Source: Tateyamaria sp947503385 (GTDB taxonomy: Bacteria; Pseudomonadota; Alphaproteobacteria; Rhodobacterales; Rhodobacteraceae). From it: a stretch of 64,000 bases of DNA. This document shows, in pieces, positions 34,737 through 43,801 of the stretch. The notes beneath the pieces are model-generated. The model was not told the origin of the DNA, ran no database searches, and saw only the letters and a program-made list of their open reading frames with translations. The stretch's first letter is position 1. Each line of letters opens with the position of its first letter. The position numbers and the translations under genes were made by a program. The stretch is from NCBI RefSeq assembly GCF_051195235.1, contig NZ_JBNFZM010000006.1:186001-250000 (forward strand), given 5' to 3'.

Positions 34737-35938
34737 AACCAAGCGTTCTGTTCATCCTTTTTACCGTGATGATCGACGCGATGGGCATTGGTCTGATCGT
34801 GCCGGTGATGCCCGAGCTGATCCTTGAGGTGCGCGGTGGCGACATCGGAACGGCGGCCTTGTGGGGGGGTGTGCTGTCGACGGTCTTCGCCGCGATGCAG
34901 TTCCTGTTCGGGCCGCTTTTGGGCGCGTTGTCGGACCGCTACGGGCGGCGACCGGTTTTGCTGATCTCGCTCGTGGTGCTGGTCGCGGACTATCTGGTGA
35001 TGGCGGTGGCGGGCACGATCTGGCTGTTGTTGATGGGCCGTATCGTGGGCGGGATCACGGCGGCGACCCAATCGACCGCCAATGCCTATATGGCTGACAT
35101 TTCAGCCCCCGAGGACAAGGCGGCACATTTTGGTCTGATCGGTGCGGCCTTTGGCCTTGGCTTTGTGTTTGGGCCGGTGGTCGGGGGGCTGTTGGCCGAA
35201 TACGGGACGCGGGCGCCGTTTTACGCAGCGGCGGCCTTGGCCGGTGTGAACGCGATCTTTGGCTACCTCGTGCTGAAGGAGACCGTGGACGACCGGATCC
35301 GCCGCCCGTTCAGTTGGAGCCGGGCGAACCCGTTGGGCCTGTTCCGGCATTTGGCGCGCTTGCCGGGATTGGGACCATTGCTGTGGGTCTATTTCCTCTA
35401 TCAGGTGGCATTTACCGTCTACCCTGCGGTGTGGGCTTACTACACTGCGGAGCGGTTTGACTGGTCGCCCGGCATGATCGGGTTTTCGCTGTTTCTGTTC
35501 GGGATTTCGCTGGCGGCGATCCAAGGCGGTGCGATCCGTCCGATCCTGAGGCTGTTGGGGGAACGCGGCGCTGTGGTCTATGGCCACTTGGCCGATATTG
35601 CGGTGTTTGTGATCATCGGATTTGTCTGGTCCGGCACGGCGCTGTTGATCCTGACGCCGCTGGCGGCACTGCCCGCCGTGATCACGCCAGCATTGCAGGG
35701 GATTATGTCAAAATCCGTGGGCGACGATGCCCAAGGGGAATTACAGGGTGCGCTGACGTCTGTGGCGGCGCTGGCCATGGTGATCTCGCCACTCGTGATG
35801 ACGGCGTCGTTCTCGGCGGCGATAGGGCCGTCCAGCCCGGTCTACCTGCCGGGAGCGCCGTTTTTCCTGTCAGCCGTCCTGATGGCCGCAGCGTTGATCG
35901 TGTTTCTGCGCGCCGGGCGGCGGTTCGCCTTCACCTGA
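34733..35938 (+). CDS. TetA-like MFS transporter (DHA1 family)
   Basis: The 401-residue protein has about 12 transmembrane segments. MFS motif A is in GALSDRYGRRPVLL and the TetA-type motif C in AAFGLGFVFGPVVGGLL. The start MKPSVLFILFTVMIDAMGIG is typical of class TCR/Tet exporters. Proton-driven efflux of a small molecule is the family role. Coupling to pcaDB (four-base overlap) suggests it may move an aromatic compound or intermediate rather than tetracycline (inference). Confidence 0.9.
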   Translation: MKPSVLFILFTVMIDAMGIGLIVPVMPELILEVRGGDIGTAALWGGVLSTVFAAMQFLFGPLLGALSDRYGRRPVLLISLVVLVADYLVMAVAGTIWLLLMGRIVGGITAATQSTANAYMADISAPEDKAAHFGLIGAAFGLGFVFGPVVGGLLAEYGTRAPFYAAAALAGVNAIFGYLVLKETVDDRIRRPFSWSRANPLGLFRHLARLPGLGPLLWVYFLYQVAFTVYPAVWAYYTAERFDWSPGMIGFSLFLFGISLAAIQGGAIRPILRLLGERGAVVYGHLADIAVFVIIGFVWSGTALLILTPLAALPAVITPALQGIMSKSVGDDAQGELQGALTSVAALAMVISPLVMTASFSAAIGPSSPVYLPGAPFFLSAVLMAAALIVFLRAGRRFAFT

Positions 35939-36038
35939 CGTCAGACGTTCAGGAACGCCAGCTTGGGTCGGTTTCAGCCTTGCAGCGCGCGCGTGGCTGC
36001 GCAACGGTCGCATCAAACATCTGCGACACGAGGGACAT

Positions 36039-37130
36039 ATGCAGACGATCAAAGCCGCCGTGTGCAGGGCGTTTGGCGCGCCACTCACGATTGAGGACAT
36101 CCTGATCCGCGCGCCTGAACCGGGCGAAGTCGAGGTGACGCTCGACGCGGTGGCAATCTGCCATTCCGATATCTCCTACGCGGACGGGGCATGGGGCGGC
36201 AGCCTGCCTGCGGTCTACGGTCACGAGGCCGCCGGGCGCGTGCGCGCGGTGGGCGCGGGCGTGACAAGCGTGGCCGCGGGCGACAGCGTCGTGGTGACGT
36301 TGATCCGGGCCTGCGGGTCGTGCCCGAGCTGCGCCTCTGGCAGGCCTACGGCCTGCGCCACGCCCTATGACGGGGACAAGGGCCCGATCCAGACGGCTGA
36401 TGGCGGCACGCTGCACCAGGCGATGGCGTGCGGCGGTTTTGCCGAGCGTGTGGTGGTGGATCAAAGCCAGGTGGTGAAGATCCCCGGAGACATGCCCAAG
36501 GATGCCGCAAGCCTGATTGCCTGCGGTGTGATCACGGGTGTGGGTGCGGTGGTCAACGCCGCAGGCCTGCGCGCGGGCGAAGATGTGGTGGTGATTGGCG
36601 CAGGCGGTGTTGGCCTCAACGCGATTCAGGGCGCGCGCATTGCAGGCGCGCGGCGGATCGTGGCCGTGGACATGACAGAGGACAAATTGGACGACGCAGT
36701 GGCCTTTGGCGCGACCCACGGGGTGCTGGCCACCCACAAAGCGCCATGGCGCGCGGCGTATAAGGCGTTGGGTGGTAAAGGGGCGGAGGCGGTGATCGTC
36801 ACGGTTGGCGCAATCCCGGCCTATGAGCAAGCGCCGCGATATCTGGGTGTCGGGGGCAAGGTCGTCATGGTGGGTATGCCGCATTCGGGTGCCAAGACGG
36901 AATACGAGCCGGTGATCCTCGCGGCGCTCGGACAGGGCATGGTCGGCTCCAAGATGGGGGATGTGGTCATCCAGCGGGATATTCCGTGGATGGTGGACCT
37001 GTATTTGCAGGGGCGGCTGCAACTCGACAGCCTGATTTCGGGCCGGTGGTCGCTGGACCAGATCAACGATGCCATTGCCGACACCAAGGCAGGCAAGGCC
37101 CGACGGAATGTGATTGTGTTTGACCGCTGA
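36039..37130 (+). CDS. Zinc-dependent alcohol dehydrogenase
   Basis: This 363-residue medium-chain dehydrogenase has the catalytic zinc ligands Cys41 (AICHSD) and His62/Glu63 (GHEAAG). The structural zinc cysteines are CGSCPSC and GRPTAC (92, 95, 98, 106), and the NAD fold is GAGGVGLNAIQGA. It resembles the class III/aryl-alcohol dehydrogenase branch. Substrate unknown. The gene is followed by the intergenic repeat and an enolase-superfamily gene, which may be its metabolic partner. Confidence 0.92.
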   Translation: MQTIKAAVCRAFGAPLTIEDILIRAPEPGEVEVTLDAVAICHSDISYADGAWGGSLPAVYGHEAAGRVRAVGAGVTSVAAGDSVVVTLIRACGSCPSCASGRPTACATPYDGDKGPIQTADGGTLHQAMACGGFAERVVVDQSQVVKIPGDMPKDAASLIACGVITGVGAVVNAAGLRAGEDVVVIGAGGVGLNAIQGARIAGARRIVAVDMTEDKLDDAVAFGATHGVLATHKAPWRAAYKALGGKGAEAVIVTVGAIPAYEQAPRYLGVGGKVVMVGMPHSGAKTEYEPVILAALGQGMVGSKMGDVVIQRDIPWMVDLYLQGRLQLDSLISGRWSLDQINDAIADTKAGKARRNVIVFDR

Positions 37131-37190
37131 GGGGGCGCTGCCCCCGCCCTTCGGGCTCCCCCGGAGTATTTGCCAAAGAGAAGAAGCAGG
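37131..37190 (+). repeat. GC-rich intergenic repeat, copy 5 (type B)
   Basis: GGGGGCGCTGCCCCC hairpin, second stem GCCCTTCGGGC, then TCCCCCGGAGTATTTGCCA and AAGAGAAGAAGC. It fills the gap before the ATG at 37200, and its AGAAGCAGGGG end may supply the ribosome-binding site of that gene. Confidence 0.82.
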
Positions 37191-37199
37191 GGATCTGTG

Positions 37200-38432
37200 A
37201 TGAAACTGCGTGATTTGGATGTGATTGTGACCGCCCCGCCTGCACCGGGTTGGGGTGGGCGGTACTGGATCCTCGTAAAAGTGACCACGGATAACGGCAT
37301 TGTAGGCTGGGGCGAATGCTATGCGTCTTCGGTCGGGCCGGAGGCGATGCGCGCCGTGATTGAGGATGTGTTTGCCCGGCACATGGTCGGTGAAAACCCC
37401 GAGAATGTCGAACTGATGTTTCGGCGCGCCTATTCCTCGGGCTTTACCCAGCGGCCCGATCTGACCGTGATGGGGGCATTTTCGGGGTTGGAAATCGCGT
37501 GCTGGGACATTCTGGGCAAGGCCCGGGAGCGGCCTGTCTGGGCGTTGCTGGGCGGGCGGGTGAACGACCGTATCCGGGCCTACACCTATCTGTACCCCCT
37601 GCCCCATCACGGGCTTGATCGGTTCTGGACCGCGCCGGAGATGGCGGCGGAATCCGCCCTGGACTGTGTGGCGCGCGGGTATACGGCTGTGAAATTCGAT
37701 CCGGCGGGGCCCTATACGCTGCGCGGCGGGCACATGCCGGGGATGCGGGACATTTCCATGTCGGTGGCGTTCTGCAAGGCGATCCGTGACGCGGTCGGCG
37801 ACCGTGCTGATCTGCTCTTTGGCACACATGGGCAGTTCACAACAGCCGGGGCGATCCGGTTGGGGCAGGCGCTGGAGCCCTATCAGCCGCTATGGTTCGA
37901 AGAACCGATCCCGCCCGATGCGGTCGAAGAGATGGCCAAAGTGGCCCGCGCCGTACGCATTCCTGTCGCCACGGGCGAGCGGCTGACAACCAAGGCAGAG
38001 TTCGCGCCCGTGTTGCGCGCTGGCGCGGCGACGATCCTGCAACCGGCCTTGGGACGCGCGGGCGGCATTTGGGAGATAAAGAAGGTGGCCGCCATGGCGG
38101 AGGTCTACAACGCGCAGATGGCCCCGCATCTATATGCGGGTCCGGTCGAATGGGCGGCCAATATCCATCTGGCCGCGTCCATCCCGAACCTTCTCATGTG
38201 CGAGAGCATTGAAACTGCGTACCATGACCAGTTGATCAAGGGCGCGATACGGGTTGAAGACGGCTTTATCACGCCGCCGGATGCGCCGGGGCTGGGGATC
38301 GACGTGGACGAGGCGCTGGCCCGCGCGCATCCCTACACCGGTGCGGGCCTGCATCTGGAGATGCAGGAAGCGCCGTGTGACTATGTGCAGGGCAATGCGT
38401 TCGAAGGCGGTGCGCCCGCGCCGCGAGACTAG
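37200..38432 (+). CDS. Mandelate racemase/muconate lactonizing enzyme family protein
   Basis: This 410-residue enolase-superfamily enzyme has the N-terminal capping domain (WGECYASSVGPEAMRAV) and the barrel metal site: VKFDPAGPYT, the glutamate in WFEEPIPPD, and ATGERLTTKAEF. The late histidine is in APHLYAGPVEWAANIH. This is the pattern of acid-sugar dehydratases or cycloisomerases. The exact sugar acid cannot be read from the sequence. It is oriented like the alcohol dehydrogenase ahead of it. Confidence 0.88.
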   Translation: MKLRDLDVIVTAPPAPGWGGRYWILVKVTTDNGIVGWGECYASSVGPEAMRAVIEDVFARHMVGENPENVELMFRRAYSSGFTQRPDLTVMGAFSGLEIACWDILGKARERPVWALLGGRVNDRIRAYTYLYPLPHHGLDRFWTAPEMAAESALDCVARGYTAVKFDPAGPYTLRGGHMPGMRDISMSVAFCKAIRDAVGDRADLLFGTHGQFTTAGAIRLGQALEPYQPLWFEEPIPPDAVEEMAKVARAVRIPVATGERLTTKAEFAPVLRAGAATILQPALGRAGGIWEIKKVAAMAEVYNAQMAPHLYAGPVEWAANIHLAASIPNLLMCESIETAYHDQLIKGAIRVEDGFITPPDAPGLGIDVDEALARAHPYTGAGLHLEMQEAPCDYVQGNAFEGGAPAPRD

Positions 38433-39325
38433 TTGCTTTGCATCACCGAGTAGATGATGCGCGGGAGCGTGTCGCCGGTGGCGCTGCTGCCCAATTCGAT
38501 CACGCCATTGCCCGTCAGGGCGATGGTCTGGCGGCGGATGTAGAATTCCGGATGGTCGCCGATTGTGACGGACGATCCCGCAGAACTGCTGTCCTTGAAT
38601 TCGACAATGCCGCCGCGGACGGACACCGCCCCGTGCACCCGGCTGACCCATGCCTGTCGCATCACAAGATCGCATTGCGGCGAGCGCCCGATCTTGACCT
38701 CGCCGCCTTCGGCGACGGTCTGTGACCACCCTTCGTAAGACAGGTGCAGCGCGGTGTTCGCCACTTTGGTGGCTTGCTGCATGTTGAACATCGTGGGCGC
38801 GGCAATCATCTTGGTCACGCTGTCTTCTTCGGTTCCGGTTTCGGCCAGAAGCGCAAAGATTTCCGTTGGCACGTCCGTGCCGCGCAGCGTGATCTCGCCC
38901 ATGGAGCGCAGATCGAATGCCTCGTCCGAGGACACATGGCGAACCAGCGTCTTGCTGATCAGCACTTCGTTTTCCTTGGCCTGACTGGACAGGCGCGCCG
39001 TCACGTTGATGGCATTTCCGAACAGTTCATTGCCGCGGTACAGTACGGTGCCCCAATGCAACCCCGCGTGGACGGAAACGGCACCATTGGCACCCTGATC
39101 CAGAATTTCCTTTGCCGCGCCGATGGCCTGATCTGCATTTTCAAAAAGGCACAGCACGTCATCCCCTTTGGAGCGGACAAAATCGCCGCCGCGGGCAGTT
39201 GCGATCCGCTGCATCCCTTCGACGCATTCAAAAACGAGGCGGCTCGCCTCTGCGTCGCCGTGGCGTTGGTACAGCGGTGTACTGCCCGACACATCGGCCA
39301 TCAAAATCGCACGCTCAATGCTCAT
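38429..39325 (-). CDS. Class III adenylate/guanylate cyclase fused to an FHA domain
   Basis: The 298-residue protein has a catalytic cyclase domain (residues ~4-170): metal-binding Asp11 in ILMADVSGS, FVRSKGDDVLCLF with the second Asp, and the transition-state pair Asn107/Arg111 in GNAINVTARLSSQA. A C-terminal FHA phosphothreonine-binding domain (~200-290) follows, with KIGRSPQCDL and SRVHGAVSVRGG. There are no membrane segments, so it is cytoplasmic. It probably makes cAMP under control of a Ser/Thr kinase, via the FHA module (inference). The start ATG 39325 fits the domain start; the longer open frame is not conserved. It overlaps the convergent enolase gene by four bases. Confidence 0.92.
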   Translation of the reverse strand: MSIERAILMADVSGSTPLYQRHGDAEASRLVFECVEGMQRIATARGGDFVRSKGDDVLCLFENADQAIGAAKEILDQGANGAVSVHAGLHWGTVLYRGNELFGNAINVTARLSSQAKENEVLISKTLVRHVSSDEAFDLRSMGEITLRGTDVPTEIFALLAETGTEEDSVTKMIAAPTMFNMQQATKVANTALHLSYEGWSQTVAEGGEVKIGRSPQCDLVMRQAWVSRVHGAVSVRGGIVEFKDSSSAGSSVTIGDHPEFYIRRQTIALTGNGVIELGSSATGDTLPRIIYSVMQSN

Positions 39326-39541
39326 GCCGGCGTGACCCCCAAAATATCGGCACTCCCCAAAAGCGCCTCGCGTAGAATCAAACAGGTTTAAATGCGGCAA
39401 GTCTACATCCTCGCACGCCGAAATCACACTGTTTGACCGTTCTGAAGGCGGCGAACGGCCTTTTACACAGCATTTCATCGCCTGATTTTCAGGGTTACAC
39501 GCTGACCGTGTGGGTTTCCGTCGCGCAGATGCGAATCGGCG

Positions 39542-40657
39542 TCAGGTCAGGGTAGCACCGGCGCTGAGCGCCGCCAGCTTGGCATACGCGATATCGGGGT
39601 CGACCGCGCCGAACCCGGCAAAGGTACCAAAGCCACAGTCGCTGCCTGCAATCACGCGGTCTGCGCCGACGATGCTCGTGAACCGCTCAATCCGCTGGCG
39701 CACAACTTCCGGGTGTTCGACAAAATTGGTCGTGGTGTCAACGACACCGGGCACCAGAACCTTGTCATCGGGGATCTCGGACTTGCGGTCGCGGAACACG
39801 GTCCATTCGTGCGCGTGACGGGGGTTCGACGTCTCGAACAGCACATAGCGCGCCTTGGTCGCCATCAGCGTCGGGAACACGGTGTTCATGTCGATGTCGC
39901 AGGTGTGCGGACCCTCGTAGTTGCCCCAACAGATATGCACCCGAACCTTGTCCTGCGGCACATCCGCGAGCGCATGGTTCAGCGCCTCAACGTGGGCGTC
40001 CGCGATCTTGACGAACTCGGCGTCCGAAAGATCGGCAAACAGCATGTGTCGCGACAGGGCGAGGTCGGGGCAATCGAGTTGCAGGTCCAGACCGGCGGCC
40101 ACAATGGTCTCGTATTCCGCCTTCATCGCGTCGGCCAATGCGGCGAGGTAGGCGTCCCGCGTCGGATAGTGGTCGTTTTGCAGAAACAGCGAAATCACGC
40201 CGGGCGAGGCTGCATTCATAAAGCCACGCGCGACCCCGTGCGCAGCCATCGCGGCCTTGAGGTTGGCGATGTCTTTTTCCAGTTCGCCCTGTCCCTTGCT
40301 GGTCACGGGGCCGGTGCACATGGGGCGTGCGTATTGCGGGGTGCCGCCATCATCCGCCAGACGCTTGAGAAAGCTGGGGAACTGCTTGAGATCGGCGGGG
40401 GCGTTGCGCGGACTGTCACCGGAAAAGCCGGTGTAGCGGTCTTTGACGTATGTCGCATAGCTGATCTTGGACGTTTCGCCATCGCTGACGATATCGACGC
40501 CTGCCGCCACTTGTTTGCCGACCGTGTCATGTACGGCCTGCGCCATCGCGGCGTCAAAGGCGGCCGGATCGTAGGCCTCGCCCTTTTCGCGGGCAAAGAT
40601 GAAGTCGACGACCTCTTGGCTGCGGGGCAAGCTGCCCACATGGGTGGTTTTGACCAT
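39542..40657 (-). CDS. Cobalamin-independent methionine synthase-like (MetE C-terminal domain) protein
   Basis: This 371-residue barrel protein resembles the C-terminal catalytic half of MetE: THVGSLPRS, VSDGETSKISYA, the zinc ligands in VHICWGNYEG and SDCGFGTFAG, and FETSNPRHAHEW. It lacks the N-terminal half of MetE, so it is one of the short MetE-like methyltransferases that may use other methyl donors or corrinoid proteins. It is the last gene of the minus-strand run starting at 43720. Confidence 0.88.
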   Translation of the reverse strand: MVKTTHVGSLPRSQEVVDFIFAREKGEAYDPAAFDAAMAQAVHDTVGKQVAAGVDIVSDGETSKISYATYVKDRYTGFSGDSPRNAPADLKQFPSFLKRLADDGGTPQYARPMCTGPVTSKGQGELEKDIANLKAAMAAHGVARGFMNAASPGVISLFLQNDHYPTRDAYLAALADAMKAEYETIVAAGLDLQLDCPDLALSRHMLFADLSDAEFVKIADAHVEALNHALADVPQDKVRVHICWGNYEGPHTCDIDMNTVFPTLMATKARYVLFETSNPRHAHEWTVFRDRKSEIPDDKVLVPGVVDTTTNFVEHPEVVRQRIERFTSIVGADRVIAGSDCGFGTFAGFGAVDPDIAYAKLAALSAGATLT

Positions 40658-40687
40658 GATCGTCCCTCACGTTCCTGTTACCGGTAT

Positions 40688-41623
40688 TTATGGCCGTTCC
40701 ACGAATGAAGTGCCATCCCACACAAGCGGCGCGGCACAGTTTTCTCCCTGTGCGCCACAGAGCGAAAAGGACCCCGTGATACGAAGCGCCAAGGCGCCGC
40801 TGTAATGTGGTGTGATCGTGAGGGACGTGCCCAGAAAGTCGATTGGATTGACGTAGGCGCGCGATGACAGGAACACCATCTGGCTGCAATTGGCCGCCCC
40901 GCAGAACGGGCGCGGCATGGCGCCGGGACAGCGGATGCCGCCCCAGTCCACGACAAAGTCCGGTGTCCCGTCACGGTCGAGATCGCCCGCCTGCACCGCG
41001 TCGCCCGGCACGGGCACCGGGGCACCACAGCCTTGGGCCACCCGGTTGATGACCTGCGGGGGCACGGTCACGGTGCCCGGTGCAGCTGTGGGGGCCGATT
41101 GCGCCGCGGACCACGCCGCAGCGCAGTCGTTCTGCACCTGCGACAGCGCAGGGGCCAAGCCCGCAACGGGCAATTGCCATGCTTGTTGCTGTCCGGGGGC
41201 AAGGATGATCGAACGGGCCTGCGCCAGTGCGGACCACAGTGGGTCCGTGGCCGAGATGTCGACCTGCCACATGCTATCAAGCTCATTGAAGGTGATCGTG
41301 GGCAGGCGGTAGCCCGTCTGATCCGACCACAGCACCACGTCGTCGCGGATCACATCGTTGCCAACGGGAACGCGGTCGGTTCCGATTTCGAGCCGGGTCA
41401 TGCCGGGCGTCATCGGACGAATTTCATGCTGTTCGACCTCCACCGCCGGACGGCGCTGGAGCGATGGCGCAAGGCAGATCAGGTCAACCGACGCCCCGGC
41501 CCGCGCCGTGTGAAAGACGAAATGCCCCCCGTCCACGCTTTGCGCTTGCCAGACCTGCGCCTGTGCCTGTGCCTGTGCCGTGCTTGCCCAAAGGGCCAGA
41601 AGACATGCAATCAGCCGCGCCAC
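40688..41623 (-). CDS. Secreted protein of unknown function
   Basis: The 311-residue product has a signal peptide ending in STAQAQAQAQVW, where a short CAGGCG repeat encodes AQAQAQ. The mature part has a beta-rich N-terminal half and a C-terminal half with DLDRDGTPDFVVDWGG, a calcium-binding-like acidic loop. Several paired cysteines (CGAP, CPGAMPRPFCGAANC, CGAQGENC) suggest disulfides and periplasmic location. I do not recognise the family. It overlaps the bicupin gene by 13 bases. Confidence 0.8.
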   Translation of the reverse strand: MARLIACLLALWASTAQAQAQAQVWQAQSVDGGHFVFHTARAGASVDLICLAPSLQRRPAVEVEQHEIRPMTPGMTRLEIGTDRVPVGNDVIRDDVVLWSDQTGYRLPTITFNELDSMWQVDISATDPLWSALAQARSIILAPGQQQAWQLPVAGLAPALSQVQNDCAAAWSAAQSAPTAAPGTVTVPPQVINRVAQGCGAPVPVPGDAVQAGDLDRDGTPDFVVDWGGIRCPGAMPRPFCGAANCSQMVFLSSRAYVNPIDFLGTSLTITPHYSGALALRITGSFSLCGAQGENCAAPLVWDGTSFVERP

Positions 41624-42576
41624 GTGGCCCCCGCGGGATCATCCGTTCCGACAATATGATAAAGCGATGCCTCACCCGTCATCGACGGCACTGCATTGTG
41701 CGGCAAATCCTCGGGCACGCTCATTGTATCGCCGGGCGCAAGCGTCGTCTCACCGCCGTCCCATGTGACACGCCAATGGCCGCGCATGGGCATCAGGACG
41801 GATGGTCTGTCGTGGCTGTGCATATCCAATGTTGCGCTGGAGCGGGTAAGCAAATCAACTTCGAAGCCGGGTTTGTCACGGATGATCCCCGTCTCTCCGA
41901 TGACCTTGCAGGGCCGATCCTTGGCCAAGGCCACCATATCCCAATAGCGGCGCACGCCAAATCCCACGACCTCGCTTGGCGTCATTTCGGGGAAGGTTTG
42001 CAGGTCCGCATCGCCAAGCGGTGCCATGGGCTTTATCCCGACGGGCAGGGTTTCGCCCCGCTTGCTGTCATAAAGACTGCCATTTTCCCCGAGGGTAAGA
42101 CCGTGGTCGCGGGCGTCCTCGATCACTTGCGGTGCCCAGATCACGCCGCCCCCGGCATCGTCCCCCCCAAGGATCGCCATAATCATCCCGTAATCCGTGC
42201 CCACATTCTCGAACCCGCGGAAAATGCCTGTGGGAATGTTGATGATGTCGCCTTCTTCCAGCACGACCTCGCCCGCGTCGCCCCAGCGCCCCCAAAAGAA
42301 CCGCCAACGCCCTGACAGAACAAAGAACACCTCCGCCGTGCGGTGACTGTGCAGCGAGTTGCGGCATTTTGGCTGCTGACCGGCTGCGCCGATGTTAAAC
42401 CCGTGCGGGATCGAGATGTGCACATGTTGGTCCGGGCTTTCCGACACGCCACCGCCGATGATGGTAAAGTTTTCCTTCTGGTCAGAGCCGGGCGTGTGTG
42501 CGTCGATGAACGCAGTCTTGCAGGGCTTGAGCTCGCCGTATCTGACGATGCGCGGCTCCATTTCGGCGGGGGTCAT
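41611..42576 (-). CDS. Two-domain cupin protein
   Basis: The 321-residue protein has an N-terminal cupin with the metal motif HSHRTAEVFFVLSG and PTGIFRGFENVG (His, His, Glu and a later residue). A second, weaker cupin near the C-terminus follows (MHSHDRPSVLMPMRGHWRV, PGDTMSVPEDLPHN). Many such bicupins are dioxygenases or isomerases on small carboxylates. Its start overlaps the stop of the DUF6653 gene by four bases. Confidence 0.85.
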   Translation of the reverse strand: MTPAEMEPRIVRYGELKPCKTAFIDAHTPGSDQKENFTIIGGGVSESPDQHVHISIPHGFNIGAAGQQPKCRNSLHSHRTAEVFFVLSGRWRFFWGRWGDAGEVVLEEGDIINIPTGIFRGFENVGTDYGMIMAILGGDDAGGGVIWAPQVIEDARDHGLTLGENGSLYDSKRGETLPVGIKPMAPLGDADLQTFPEMTPSEVVGFGVRRYWDMVALAKDRPCKVIGETGIIRDKPGFEVDLLTRSSATLDMHSHDRPSVLMPMRGHWRVTWDGGETTLAPGDTMSVPEDLPHNAVPSMTGEASLYHIVGTDDPAGATWRG

Positions 42577-43109
42577 ATCGGGGTCCTTTCCGGTGGCAAC
42601 AGGGGTTCGGGCAGCGGGTCGCCCGGTGTTGTGTCTGTCAGTTCGGCGTGAATCCAGACCATGCGGTCACAGAACCAGACCTTTGGCAGGATCGTGGCAA
42701 CGATGCCTGCCAGCGTGGCCCACGGGTTCAGGACGACAAGCCCGTAGACAAGTGGAACCGCGCCCAACGCGCTGAGCAATGTCAGTACGTTGGCGGCACG
42801 CACATGGTGCGCCGCGACGACGTACGTCTTGCGGGCCAGAAAAATCCGTTCACCAAGCGTCGCGCGCGATGCCCACGTCCCAAAGTTCCGTGGCGGCGGA
42901 AAAGCACGTGGGTTGTACCACGTCCACGCCACTGCCAGCACAAACAGGGGCAAGGCCCACCAGCCGATCCACGTGCGTGCATAGATCGCCAGCACCAAGA
43001 GCGGCAGACAGGTGAACCGCGACCAGACGCTGAGCGGGTTTGCGTGACGCCGCCAGTCGGCATCCTGCATCCCCATCAGGCGTTCAGCGGCGCGGTAGAG
43101 GTCGGTCAT
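42573..43109 (-). CDS. DUF6653-like membrane protein
   Basis: The 178-residue protein has hydrophobic segments near residues 35-65 and 108-140 and a basic aromatic N-terminus (RHANPLSVWSRFTCLPLLVL). WTWYNPRAFPPPRNFGTWAS and FCDRMVWIHAELTDT are conserved-looking blocks of the DUF6653 group. Function unknown. It overlaps genes on both sides by four bases, indicating an operon. Confidence 0.75.
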   Translation of the reverse strand: MTDLYRAAERLMGMQDADWRRHANPLSVWSRFTCLPLLVLAIYARTWIGWWALPLFVLAVAWTWYNPRAFPPPRNFGTWASRATLGERIFLARKTYVVAAHHVRAANVLTLLSALGAVPLVYGLVVLNPWATLAGIVATILPKVWFCDRMVWIHAELTDTTPGDPLPEPLLPPERTPI

Positions 43110-43720
43110 CCCTGCCCCTTTAGCTGCGCGTTCTCGGCCTCAAGTTCGGCGATGCGGGCGTTCAGCTTGTCCATCTCCGGTCCGACAAGCTGCGCGATCT
43201 CGCTTGCGTCGAAACGCGGTGTGATGAATTGCGGGCAATTCCAGTCGAACGCCTCCAGCGTGATGATGACCAGCCGTTCCACGCGGCCCTGCCCATCCGC
43301 CGGCAGTTGGTCAGCCAGCGCCGGATCATCAGCGGCCTGCACGAACCGTGCCCGGCCTTGCATCTTCATCCGGGCTTTGCGAGCATAGTCCATCAGGAAC
43401 AGCGACACACGGTCGTCGGCCCTGATGTTCCCTTCGGAAATGTGCTGCTTGTTGCCCCGGTAATTGGCAAAGGCAACGGTGTGATCGTCCAGCACCTTGA
43501 GGAACCCGGCAGGTCCGCCGCGATGCTGAATGTAGGGCCAGCCCGTTTCGGAAACCGAGCCAAGATAGAAGGACGTGCGGCTGGTGACAAAGGCGATGTC
43601 GTCCGCGTTCAGCGGGCGCGTGCGCGGGCCATAGCCGCGCGCATACATCTCTGCGCTGCCGTCCGCCTCTTGCAGGGCCTTCACCCCGTCTGTGAACATG
43701 ATGTCGTCATAGCGTTGCAT
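43106..43720 (-). CDS. Pyridoxamine 5'-phosphate oxidase-like flavin protein
   Basis: The 204-residue protein has the split-barrel flavin-binding fold of PNPOx-like proteins: SFYLGSVSETGWPYIQHRGG, VAFANYRGNKQHISEGNI, and VSLFLMDYARKARMKMQGRA. A C-terminal coiled-coil tail follows (MDKLNARIAELEAENAQL). The reaction is unknown; it is not a canonical PdxH. The gene starts a four-gene overlapping cluster and lies 81 bases downstream of the SnoaL-rich operon, which may continue into it. Confidence 0.88.
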   Translation of the reverse strand: MQRYDDIMFTDGVKALQEADGSAEMYARGYGPRTRPLNADDIAFVTSRTSFYLGSVSETGWPYIQHRGGPAGFLKVLDDHTVAFANYRGNKQHISEGNIRADDRVSLFLMDYARKARMKMQGRARFVQAADDPALADQLPADGQGRVERLVIITLEAFDWNCPQFITPRFDASEIAQLVGPEMDKLNARIAELEAENAQLKGQG

Positions 43721-43801
43721 GGATCAATCCCGTTGGCCGCCCACGCATCTTGCGGGCTGTCCTGAGTTGGGGACTGAGTGGTTCCAATTCAAGGATGCGC
43801 T

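Noticed and set aside
34733..35938. Tetracycline resistance gene
   Set aside because: TetA-like sequence alone does not show tetracycline export; the coupling with pcaDB suggests another role.
35949..37829. 626-codon open frame on the minus strand
   Set aside because: It is antisense to the alcohol dehydrogenase and enolase-superfamily genes, both with intact motifs; its own translation is His/Arg/Pro-rich filler.
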